Positions 11,334 to 21,781 of a stretch of 64,000 bases of DNA are shown one piece after another; position 1 is the first letter of the stretch; each line of letters begins with the position of its first letter. Made by a program: the position numbers and the translations under genes. The stretch comes from Auriscalpium vulgare (lineage: Eukaryota > Basidiomycota > Agaricomycetes > Russulales > Auriscalpiaceae): the NCBI GenBank assembly GCA_019915015.1, contig JAHBBC010000004.1, positions 2,046,001 to 2,110,000 on the forward strand, given 5' to 3'. The notes beneath the pieces are model-generated. The model saw nothing but the letters and a program-made list of their open reading frames with translations, had not been told where the DNA came from and made no database searches.

Positions 11334-11705
11334 CTCTGCTGCACGAGGGGTTGACGAGAAGATTTTGCGAAGGGATGCCACGGAGTGGACAGAGACAGAC
11401 GGAAACCAGGGCTGACCGTCAAGACTCAAGGGGCCACATACTAATATCACGTGCGGGGTAAGTCAGAACCTCTCGGTCGGTGTCTTCACGCGTGCTGGTT
11501 CTGCTAAGGCCAGCTGTTGCGTACATAATGATGTCGAATTTCTGGAGCATTGACGATCTGTGTAGCTATAGAGAATTCTTCTCTAGACGAGAGTATATTC
11601 TGGAGGAAAACGATGTGTAAGATCGAAGCAAATGCAAAAAGCAGAGGGCAAGCAAAGTACATCAGTCGACGGAATCCTCCACAGCTCCAAAGCCTCACGC
11701 CCCCA
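11334..11705. other. Spacer between K1 and M1
   Basis: About 370 bp that matches the K4-M2 spacer (30183-30542) closely. It contains the former K1 N-terminal codons (with GTG at the old start, about 11388), a CACGTG at about 11449, and the M1 3' flank. Confidence 0.6.
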
Positions 11706-13150
11706 TCAGATCCCCTGCGCACGCGTCACGTACGCCTCCTCATGCGCACGGCGAGCCCTGCGCGCCAAGAACTTACGCCACGGGCTGACCTCGAAGATCG
11801 CGTCGAGCCCCTCCAGCGACACGCCGCGGCTCTCCGGCTGGAAGAGCACGCACACGACGACAGTGACCAGCGAGCACGTGCCGAGCAAAAAGTACGGGCC
11901 CGACGACGACTTTGACAGGAACAGCGGCGTCGACAACGCGATGATCCAGTTCACGCCCTGCGCGCGCCGGTCAGCACTCAGCTCAGAGGTGGAGAGGGAG
12001 AGGGAGAGAAGGACACGCACCCAGTTCGCGCACTGCCCGAGGCTCGTCGCGGCGGCGCGCGTGCGCATCGGCTGAATCTCCGAGCAGTAGATGCGGTTCA
12101 CGACCGCCCAGCTCATTGAGAACGCGCCGAGAAAGATGTAAATTAGCGCGATGATTGTCCAGCGCCCTGCGGGCGCGGCAGATGCGCCAGTTGCGTACAG
12201 CGTGCCGATGAGCAGCATCGTCGCAGCAATGACGCTGCCGCACTAGCTTGAGGGTGCCGTATGATGTGAAGTACTCGGCCGCAAGCCCAATGGTCACGTA
12301 CAGCTGTGTCGTGCACGACAGCCGTCCGCGGTACTGTGTCGGCGCAATTTCGGGGGTTGTACACCGTGACGATGGACTGGAAGAGCCCCTCTCCGATGCC
12401 CGCGATAAGTACACCGTCCAAATATGAGCTGCGGGACTGGACGCAGAGGCACAGAGCACGGAGCCGATGCTGAAGACCGCACCGCCGATTGCAAACGTGC
12501 GTATGCGCGAGATGCGGTCGGAGAGCACGCCGGCGAAGAGGGAGGCCACAGAGGCGGTGAGGAGGATGGTCAAGACAACGAGACCTTGCAAGACCGGCGA
12601 GTGCAGGTGGAACTGCGAGACAAAGGCGGGCATGACGATGACGGGGCCAATGGATCCTAGCGCGTGAACCCTGAAAATCAAAATTTATCTAATCCCTTTC
12701 TCTGAAAACAGAACATACCGGTGTCAAAACCGAAGAGGAACCCTCCCAGCGAGGCGAAGAGGCTGCAAAGGGTGTATACGTGCAGGTATCCGCCGAAACG
12801 ACGCTTGATACGGCGTGACAAGGGCTCGTCGACGGCTCTGAGGGGACGAGGTTAAGAATGCAGGGCCCCGGACGCTCCAGCAGGCGTCTGCTTTGGGAGG
12901 GTGGGGAACACATACGGGGGCACAACGGCGTCGCCATTCGGATGATCAAAGTTCACGGAATTCTCTTGGATGCGGAATGCGTACTTAATTCCATGAGTTA
13001 AGGTGGGTTTTGTTGGGTTGATGAGTGAAGATGGGTGATAGATGTAGGTTCGTGTGAGTTGAGGCATTGGTCCAGTAAGAAAGGAACGCACTGTCCGCTC
13101 AGCTTCCAACTCCATGAGCTCTGTGTGCGTCGGGCCTCTGGTTCCCAAAT
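11706..13150 (-). pseudogene. MFS sugar transporter copy with large internal deletion (M1)
   Basis: Homologous to M2 over both ends. Near 12240 the sequence jumps from the segment that in M2 lies at about 31078 to that at about 31778, removing roughly 700 bp (the central loop PHSPRWL region and the following exons). There is also a small insertion near 12408 that shifts the frame at the GRCIAGIGEG region, and the start ATG of M2/M3 is TTG here (about 13148). The C-terminal exons (WTIIALIYIFLGAFSMSW; PESRGVSLEGL) remain readable. It is almost certainly non-functional. Confidence 0.85.
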
Positions 13151-13199
13151 TTTGACTACTACCAGCGTGAAGGGGCGTCGTGGAGGTCAAACTTGAAGT

Positions 13200-13859
13200 G
13201 AGTGGACTCTTGAATCGACTGCTGGCTCGCTCAGAGTCCTGTGACCTCCGAGTGACCTGATACGAAGCCAGCGGCTATGCTGCGCATCCCGAGAGAATAA
13301 CATTGAGCACAACGAGCTGAAGTTGAGAAAATTACGTTGCGCAATGGAAGAAAAAGTCGGGCACCAAGGTGTCGAAATGAGTGTAACAAGAAGTTTCTGC
13401 GTGGCGGTGGTCCGGCAAGTCAACATCGACGCATTGCGTAAGCAAACAATGATGGGCCCTTGACTCGGTCTGTGCCACGAGAAGTTCGCCTGCTAGATTC
13501 GTTTACCACCGAGTGAGTTGACAAGGTACTCGCCAAGATACTTCGGGAATAACACTCTCACTCTTAGGGTGACCGGGACTCGGGAGGAGCCGCATCTTGC
13601 GAAAGAAGGGAAGAGTGCGCAAAACTTGAAAAATTAGGACTACAATGAGGAGCACAACAACGATGTGGATCGAATGCGGCGCAGGGGGTTGGCCGTAGAC
13701 CGCAGTGGAGGTTCAACGTCGTTTGCTGGTGGCACGTGCCACATCCGAGTCACTGATCCAAGTGACCGGGCCGCGACGACTCCGTTGACTGCCGTTTCGG
13801 TTTGTCTCCCACCTTCGCCATCCAATATCGACCCTGTCAACTTCAACATCCGTGACAAT
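13200..13859. promoter_or_regulatory. Joined M1 upstream / F-box promoter half
   Basis: Up to about 13453 the sequence matches the M2 upstream region (caatgatgg). From cccttgactcggtctgtgcc onward it matches the F-side of the K2/F2 and K3/F3 bidirectional promoters, including the palindrome GGCACGTGCC at 13731-13740 and a CCAAT box near 13825. A recombination junction is thus visible at about 13453: F1 kept its promoter half but its partner kinase promoter was replaced by M1. Confidence 0.7.
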
Positions 13860-15268
13860 ATGAACGCAGCTGAAACTTCAGGTGAGCACAGATAATGCAC
13901 AACAGTATCAACTCTGACTGCACAAAAACAGAGAAAGCGGCTGTTGGCCGCGTCCTTGCTAACATGCCAACAGAGATTTTGCACGAAATCACGGATTGGA
14001 TAGACTCTCCAGACGACCTGAGAGCCTTCACACTGACATGTCGACTCTTTGCGGCAATAGCATCGCCTCGCCACACGCAACTGCGTTCACTGCGTTGCCC
14101 GGTGACTGCACTCTGCGTCTGGGAAGCATTAGCCGCAGATGCAGCGCTTGCTCGCAACGTCCGCCACATCGACATTCAGGACGGCCTTACCCCCAGCGGT
14201 GGATGGCATCTTCCGTCTTTGTTCTGCAAAGCCAGTCCGGACTGCTGGCATTGCTCCAGGCATGACTCCGCCAACAACCGTAAAATGTGGGAACGCGTGG
14301 AGTAGCCGATGGTAGCTGCATTAACCAACATGAGCAGCCTGCTCTCGCTTAAATGGAAATCTCATGTGTACAAATTCCCTTTGAATCCCAAAAACGATCG
14401 AGATGACATATGGACGGCGCTGCGATCGTGCTCGAGCATGACGGCGCTGTCCGTCAAGGAAGGGGACTTCGGGGAAATATTCCACTGCACCAACGTGAGC
14501 CACCGATCCTAGTATCTCCCTCACATATTCTGACATGTCATTAGATTTTCTCCTTGTCAAACCTCACGTTCTTCGAATACGAAACGGAGACGTTTGGGTT
14601 CGAAGGACTGCCGTCCGACGGAGCGGCTCTCGGTATTATGCTGCGTGACCGCTGCCCGAAACTCCAGGTACGAGGCATTCTCTTGTTACAATTTGAACCG
14701 TTTGCTGACCGGAACAAATTAGACGCTGAAGCTCCGTTTCCCCAATTCAATTCTTGAGGGTTATCCCCCTCCACTGTTCGGGACATCGGTGCTGAGCGGC
14801 CGGTGGCCCGACTTGGAGCATGTCCAACTCGAATGCGTGGCGTGCCACCCAGAGGAAGCGTCATCGTTTCTGGCGGCTCATCCCAATATTCGGTTTCTTG
14901 AAGTCGACGAGTTTTTCAGCTGTCGTCAGTTCGCGGGGATGGAAATTTACAATATCACCGACAAAGACCTCGTGGAGCTTCCTCTGACGCTTCCCCCGGC
15001 GGTGCTTCCAAAGCTGTGCACCCTGCGCTGCGCGCCTGGCCATGCGGCGGATATCCTGGCAGCAATGAAGATGCCCGGGATCGGAACTCCTTGTCCACAT
15101 CTCACTGTGACACTAACAAATTTCCACCCTTGGCACCCCCGCATGAGGGATCTATGTATGGTCGGCATCCTGACGGACACGGAAACCATAACGATCAACG
15201 CGAATGACTATGTTCGCGGCCTCATAGCCAGTGCTGGAAGCTCAGCAAACGAAGGTACAGAGCTATAG
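13860..15268 (+). pseudogene. F-box protein copy with a nonsense codon (F1)
   Basis: A short first exon (ATG at 13860, MNAAETS) is followed by an F-box (MPTEILHEITDWI...LRAFTLTCRLFAAIA) and a Cys/Leu-rich C-terminal region with CVACHPEEASSF and LEVDEFFSCRQFAG, shared by F1-F4. At 14303-14305 TAG replaces the AAG of WERVEKP in F2-F4, truncating the protein after the F-box and ~90 further residues. Exons downstream of it are intact and in frame, so the lesion looks young. A truncated F-box-only product remains possible. Confidence 0.75.
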
Positions 15269-15756
15269 GTGCCCTAGATCGTGGTGTGTCCTGACGTTTT
15301 CCACCGCACGCCGGGCACTGATATTATTTGTTTACAGTATGTTCCATTAGAACGATGCGTCGTCTTCAAATCCGGTTTGGCATGCTTTTGTTCATGTACC
15401 TTTTACTTCCTGGGCTGTCATCTTACATGTATTCATCCTCGCAATTCCAAGCTCGCGTGTCTTATTTGTTACCACCAAGCAGTCACATCAAAAGCTGCTC
15501 ATGCTGTCCGATGCACTCGTAGGGAGATCCTCTGACTGCAGATTTCCTGGCCCTTCGCTCATTCACTGGGTCATATCGCGCCAGTCGCCGAGCGATCGGC
15601 GGCTCAGATGGGCGCAATGGATAACACCAACTGCGCATTTACGCGGTTGAGCGGTCACTCTGCCAACAGTCAATAATCGCATATGTAACATCACATTCGC
15701 ACAGAGAAAATCACAGAACTAGAGCATCAGAGACTGAGCAGCATAGGACCGGCCAG
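15269..15756. other. Convergent spacer F1/K2
   Basis: Matches the F2/K3 (19208-19737) and F4/K4 (28143-28650) spacers in patches such as cgagcgatcggcg. It shows the duplicated unit includes both flanks. No gene seen. Confidence 0.6.
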
Positions 15757-17307
15757 CTAGATCGTCATGCAATTGTCCTCACGATCCTCTGCGTCTCCCA
15801 TAAACGCGGTCTCCAACCACTCGTGCATTCCCAGCTGATCAGCAGTCATTCGATCGCCAGGATTCAGCCGCAAGCAGTCTCCAATGAACTGAGAAGCAGC
15901 GTCGACGTGCTTCGCAGTGAGCTCGCTATTTTGTTGCAACAGTGACTTGATGGTCCGAGACGGGTGAGGGTTTGCCTTGGCTTTGATGAAGTTACCTTCG
16001 CCATGCCGATTAGACATCGTGCTCGGATGTGGCGAAGCAAACAAAGCTCACCTTCGCCGTTGAAGTACTGATCCCTGACCCGAGATTGCTCGACAAGCTC
16101 TTTGTTCAGCGTCTGTCCTGTCAGGGCATACTGGAGAAGGAGGAGATCTTCGTCCGGTGTGAGGTCGTCAGAGGGCGTAGGTTGAAAGAGAATTTGGCCG
16201 GTGAGCAATTCATACGTCTGGAGAAGGTCGTCGCAAACAGCAGCGTTGACAGCGCACGCACCATGCAACCGATAGCCCATATGTCGATCGCTTTTCCGCA
16301 CTCCGCGCGGATCAGGTTCTCCGGCGCACGTAGCGCAAAAGCCCTGATATCGCCGCTAGGCATCGGCTTATTCAACCACAGCGCTGCGCTCAAAGCTTGA
16401 GCACACCGACATTCCGAAGACACAAGAGCACCGCACCTGAACCAAGATCACTCAAAATAACGTGAATAGTTTCCGAGTCAAAGGGCGACACGTTCCATAG
16501 TGGCATTCTGGATGGGAAGGGTTGTGAACGCATCATTGGGTATTGTACGCCTTCGAATTCGAACGTGCCGTCGACTGATGGCGGCTCCTTTGCGAGAATT
16601 TCTTCGATATCCGCCGTCAATGTACCATACAGTAGAACATTATCAGCCTGAATATCTACACAGCTGTCAGCCAAGATAACGCGGGAGTAAGACCGGAGAG
16701 GTGCCACATGCCTGCATGGATCATGTCGCGCGCGTGTAGAAACTGCACGGCACTCACTACGCAATCGACGATAGGCTTCGTGACGTAAACGCTGAGTCTT
16801 CCCGTCGGGGATGTGGCGAGTTCGCTGTGGATGGTCGAGCGTAGGGGCCGGGTCACGAAGCAATAGTGAACCCCGTGGGGTCCTCTCTGGGCAAAGTGAT
16901 CGAGGAGGTTAGGCAGAGGCGGCCTGATAGTGCCCGATGGCAGATCATGTACGGCTTGGAGAACGTCGAGCTCATGGATAATGCCATTCTCGAGAGCGAT
17001 GGTAGCAGAGACGGACAGGACTTTGGTCGCCAAGTATCTGACCTCATCCCTGCTGCATCTCAGACGAATTTATGACCAAAAACAAAACGGCGCACCTTGG
17101 TGAGAGATCTTCGACGAGGAAAGTGTTTGAGCAGCGTCCTCTTCCCAGCTTTCGGAGAATCTTGTAGCGGCCCGCCTTGAGCAGGGCATTTGGCCTTGTG
17201 ACGAAGAACCCGTCACCTTGAGGCACGTTGTGGAGAAGATCTTCCTCTGGAAACACCACCTCTGCTGCACGAGGGGTCGACGAGAAGATTTTGCGAAGGA
17301 AGGCCAT
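15757..17307 (-). CDS. SRPK-like kinase with altered catalytic loop (K2)
   Basis: Start at 17307 (MAFLRKIF, matching K5); an in-frame ATG at 17361 is an alternative. Glycine loop LGRGRCSNTF, beta-3 lysine in LATKVL, DLG and ALRAPENLIRAECGKAIDIW are all kept, and the protein ends ...HEWLETAFMGDAEDRE plus a short tail. The catalytic loop reads HAD-IQADN instead of HAD-IKADN: CAG at 16648-16650 replaces the lysine codon found in K1, K3 and K4. That lysine normally contacts the ATP gamma phosphate, so activity may be reduced or lost. The catalytic-loop intron has a GC donor (GCATGT). K2 is transcribed away from F2 across a shared promoter. Confidence 0.8.
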
Positions 17308-17792
17308 GTTGGAGAGACGGAAACTAGGGCCAACCGTCAAGGCTTTATTCAAGTGGGCCACATACTGATATCACGTGCGTAACGGCCCTTGACTCGGTCT
17401 GTGCCACGAGAAGTTCGCCTTCTAGATTCGTTTACCCTGAGTGAGTTGACAAGGTACTCGCCAAATTAGAGATACTCCGGGAATAACACTCTAACTCTTA
17501 GGGTGACCGGGACTCGAGAGGGATATTGCGAAAGATGGGAAGAGTGCGACGAACTTGGAAGACACTACGAATGAGGAGCACAGTGGATGGACTGCGGCGC
17601 GCGGTGGTTGGCCGTACATAGCCTCTAGTGGAGGATAGGGGGCCGCGCGACGCCACCGTAGTTTGCTGGTGGCACGTGCCCCAGTCACTGACCTGCGGCG
17701 CGACGACTCTTGACTCTTGACTCCCGCCGTTTCGGTTTGTCTCCCACCTTCGCCATCCAATTTCGGCCCTGTCAACTTCACCATCCGTGACA
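17308..17792. promoter_or_regulatory. Bidirectional promoter of K2 and F2
   Basis: A 485 bp spacer, strongly conserved with 21294-21781 (K3/F3). Shared elements are CACGTG at 17372-17377 on the kinase side, the palindrome GGCACGTGCC at 17671-17680 on the F-box side, and CCAAT at 17757-17761, about 32 bp before the F2 start. The E-boxes suggest control by bHLH factors (inference). Coding frames here are not supported. Confidence 0.65.
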
Positions 17793-19207
17793 ATGAGCGC
17801 AGTTGAAGCTACAGGTGAGCACAGATAATACACAAAAGTATCGGCTCTCACTGCGCATGAACAGAGAACGCGGCTGTTGATCGCGGAGTCCTTGCTATCA
17901 TCCCAACAGACATCTTCCACGAAATTACGGATTGGATAGACTCCTCAGATGACCTCAGGGCCTTCACTTTGACTTGTCGACTCTTCGCAGCAATCGCATC
18001 GCCTCGCCACACGCAACTCCGCTCACTGCGTTGCCCGGTGAATGCACTCTGCGTCTGGGAAGCATTAGCCTCAGATGCAGCGCTTGCGCGCAACGTCCGC
18101 CACATCGAAATCCGGGACGGCTATGCCCCCCGCGGTGGATGGCATCTTCCGTTGTCGTTCTGCAAAGCCAGTCCGGACTGCTGGCATTGCTGTGCCAGGC
18201 ATGACTATGTCTTCGACCGCGATATGTGGGAACGCGTGGAGAAGCCATTGATGGCAGCATTGACCAACATGAGCAGCCTGCTTTCGTTCAAATGGAAGTC
18301 TGAACGTTACAACTTCCGTCCCGCAAACGATCGCGATGACATGTGGACGGCGCTGCGATCGTGCCGGAGCATGACGGTGCTGTCTGTCGAGGAAGGGGAC
18401 TTTGGGGTGATATTTAACCTCACCAATGTGAGCGACCGAGCCTAGTACCGCCCTCGCATTTTCTAACACAACTTTAGATTTTCTCCCTCTCAAACCTCAC
18501 GTTCCTAGAATACGAGACAGAGGCATTGGGGTTCGGAGCGCTACCGTCCGACGGAGAGGCTCTCGGTATCATGCTGCGTGAGCGATGCCCAAAACTCCAG
18601 GTACGATGCGTTCTTTGTTACGATGTAAACCGTTGGCCAATCACAATCGATTCAGACGCTGAAGCTCTGTTTCCCCGACCCATTTCCGGAGGGTTTTTTC
18701 CCTCCACTTTTCGGGACATCGGTGTTGAGCGGCCGGTGGCCGGACTTGGAGCATGTCAAACTTCGATGCGTGGCATGCCACCCCGAGGAAGCGTCGTCGT
18801 TTGTGGTGGCTCATCCCAATATCCGGTGTCTTGAAGTCGACGAGTTTTTTAGCTGTCGTCAGCTTGCGGGGATGGACCTTTTCGCCATCACCGACAGAGA
18901 CCTCGTGGAACTTCCCCTGACGCTTCCCCCGGCGGTGCTCCCCAATCTGCACACTCTGCGCTGTGCGCCTGGCCATGCGGTGGATATACTGGCGTCAATG
19001 AAGACGCTCGGGATGGGGCATCCTCGCCCCCATCTCACTGTGACGCTAACATTTTTTCATGCTTGGCATCCCCGCATGAGGGATTTGTGTATGGCCGGCG
19101 TCCTGACGGACACGGAAGCCATGACATTCGACGCAAATGACTATGTTCGCGGCATCATAGCTAGTGCTGGACGCACATCAGATGAGGGTGCAGAGTCCGG
19201 CCGATAA
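17793..19207 (+). CDS. F-box protein (F2), apparently intact
   Basis: Exon 1 is 22 nt (ATG at 17793, MSAVEAT) and exon 2 opens ENAAVDRG followed by the F-box (IIPTDIFHEITDWI...FTLTCRLFAAIA). Further exons run from ATTTTCTCC after the acceptor near 18476, and from TLKLCFPDPFPEG after about 18654, to the stop at 19205-19207. The C-terminal half holds CVACHPEEASSFV, LEVDEFFSCRQLAG and ITDRDLVELPLTLPP, a solenoid-like Leu-rich region. The expected role is substrate receptor of an SCF ubiquitin ligase (family knowledge); target unknown. It shares its promoter with K2 and converges with K3. Confidence 0.8.
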
Positions 19208-19737
19208 GGGTATGTCTTGACTCTCTCCCTGACCACCTCATTCGGGCACTGCATCCTTGTACTCTATATCTTCTATGTTCCCTGTCATCCTACATTTCTG
19301 TATCATAATTCTTGTCATGGACCTGACTTGTGTGGGACCTGACTTGTGTGGGCGCAAGGCGCGGTGGTTTCCCGGTTCGCAGGCGAGGCTTGCGGCGCAG
19401 AGGCAGGGTGGACCTGACTGGTGGTCGTTCCCGAGCTCGCGCGTCTGCTTTGTTACCACGATACAAATACATGGCCTTCCTTTCCTCACGCCGTCCGACG
19501 TGTATTCTCCTCCTCGACATTGCCTTGGCCTTCGCACAGGAATATGTCGCACCCGGGTCCGATCGCGCCAGTCACCGAGCGATCGGCGAATTGGTCGGGC
19601 TCACCAACTGCGCATCCCCCGTTGCGCGGTCGGCCAACAATCAACAGTCGTACAAGTTACATCACATTCGCAATTACAGAACTGGAGCATTACAGAATAG
19701 GTAGCCTAGGACTGGTCAGCTAGATCGTCAACTGTCC
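19208..19737. other. Convergent spacer F2/K3
   Basis: Contains a short direct repeat gacctgacttgtgtgg(g) near 19320-19350 and patches homologous to the other F/K convergent spacers. Overlapping frames at 19257-19723 have no recognisable content. Confidence 0.5.
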
Positions 19738-21293
19738 TCACGATCCTCTGCGTCTCCCATAAACGCGGTATCCAACCACTCGTGCATTCCCAGCTGATCT
19801 CATTCGATCTCCAGGGTTCAGCCGCAAGCAGTCTCCAATAAACCGAGAAGCAGCGTCGACGTGCTTCGCAGTGAGCTCGCTATTCTGTTCCAACAGTGAC
19901 TTGATGGTCCGAGACGGGTGAGGGTTTGTCTTGGCTTTGATCAAGTTACCTTCGCGATGCCAATTAGACATCGTGCTCGGATGTGGCGACGCAAACAAAG
20001 CTCACCTTCGCCGTCGAAGTACTGATCCCTGACCCGAGATTGCTCGACAAGCTCTTTGTTCAGCGTCTCTCCCGTCAGAGCATACTGGAGAAGGAGGAGA
20101 CTTTCGTCCGGCGTGAGGTCGTCAGAGGGTGTAGGTTGAAAGAGAATTTGGCCGGTGAGCAATTCATACGTCTGCAGAACGTCGTCAGCGCTGATCGGTG
20201 CAGAGAACGCAAACAGCAGCGTTGACAGCCCACGCACCATGCAACCGATAGCCCAGATGTCGATCGCTTTTCCGCACTCCGCGCGGATCAGGTTCTCCGG
20301 CGCACGTAGCGCAAAAGCCCCGATATCGCCGCTAGGCATGGGCTTATCCAGCCACAGCGCTGTGCTCAAAGCTTGAGCACACCAAGATTTGAAGACAAAG
20401 AATCAAGAGCACCGAACCTGAACCAAGATCACTCAAAATGGTATAGATAGTTTCCGACCAGTAGGGTGACGTGTTCCACAGTGGCATCTCGGATGACAAT
20501 GGTTGTGAACGAATCATCGGGTATTGTTCGCCTTCGAATTCGAACGTGCCGTCGACCAATGGCGGCTCTTTTGCGAGAATTTCTTCGATATCCGCCGTCA
20601 ATGCACCATAAAGTAGAACATTGTCAGCCTTGATATCTACACAACGGTGAGCCAAGATGACGCGGAAGCGAGAAAAAAAGGAGAGGTGCCACATGCCTGC
20701 ATGAATTATGTCGCGCGCGTGTAGAAACTGCACGGCACCCACTGTGCAATAAATGATAGGCTTCGTGACGTAGATGCTGAGTCTTCCTGTCGGGGAAATG
20801 GCGCGTTCTGAGTGGATGGTCGAGCGTAGGGGCAGGGTCACGAAGCAATAGTGAACCCCGTGAGGTCCTCGCTGGGCAAAGTGATCCAGAAGGCTAGGGA
20901 GAGGCGGCCTGATAGTGCCCAGTGGCAAATCATGTATGGCCTGGAGAATGTCGAGCTCGTGGATGATGCCTTTCTCGAGAGCGATGGTAGAGTAGACGGA
21001 CAGGACTTTGACCGCCAAGTATCTGACCTCATCCCTGCTGCATGCTCAGAAGAGTTCACGACCAAAGAAAAAAGAGCACACCTCGGTGAGAGATCTTCGA
21101 CGAGGAAAGTGTTTGAGCAACGTCCTCTACCCAGCTTGCGGAGGACCTTGTAGCGGCCCGCCTTGAGCAGGGCATTTGGCCTTGTGACGAAGAACCCGTC
21201 ACCTTGAGGCACGCTGTGGAGAAGATCTTCCTCTGGAAACACCACCTCTGCTGCACGAGGGGTCGACGAGAAGATTTTGCGAAGGAAGGCCAT
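19738..21293 (-). CDS. SRPK-like kinase with shifted C-terminus (K3)
   Basis: Start at 21293 (MAFLRKIF). All kinase motifs are present: LGRGRCSNTF, LAVKVL, HAD-IKADN, LSDLGSG, ALRAPENLIRAECGKAIDIWAIGCM, YELLTGQILF. Near 19796-19803 five bases are missing relative to K2 (where K2 encodes the TADQL segment), so after CLRLNPGDRM the last ~20 residues are read in another frame and the conserved HEWL end is lost. The kinase core should survive up to helix I. It forms a head-to-head pair with F3. Confidence 0.78.
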
Positions 21294-21781
21294 GTTGGAG
21301 AGACGGAAACTAGGGCCAACCGTCAAGGCTTTATTCAAGTGGGCCACATACTGATATCACGTGCGTAACGGCCCTTGACTCGGTCTGTGCCACGAGAAGT
21401 TCGCCTCCTAGATTCGTTTACCACTGAGTGAGTTGACAAGGTACTCGCCAAATTAGAGATACTCCGGGAATAACACTCTAATTCTTAGGGTGACCGGGAC
21501 TCGAGAGAGATATTGCGAAAGATGGGAAGAGTGTGCAGAACTGAAAGACACTACGAATGAGGGGCACAACAATGATGTGGATGGACTGCGGCGCGCGGTG
21601 TTGGCCGTAGTGGAGGATGGGCCGCGAGAGGGCCGACGGCGGCGACGCCACCGTAGTTTGCTGGTGGCACGTGCCACATCACTGACCCGGGCCGCGACGA
21701 CTCGAGGTCTTGACTCCCGTTTCGGTTTGTCTCCACCTTCGCCATCCAATGTCGGCCCTGTCAACTTCACCATCCGTGACA
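21294..21781. promoter_or_regulatory. Bidirectional promoter of K3 and F3
   Basis: Nearly collinear with 17308-17792. The kinase-side CACGTG (about 21358), the palindrome GGCACGTGCC at 21666-21675 and a CCAAT box near 21746 are all conserved. Confidence 0.65.

Noticed and set aside
19257..19723. Possible gene between F2 and K3
   Set aside because: Three overlapping frames with no recognisable content in a spacer that is homologous to the other F/K convergent spacers.
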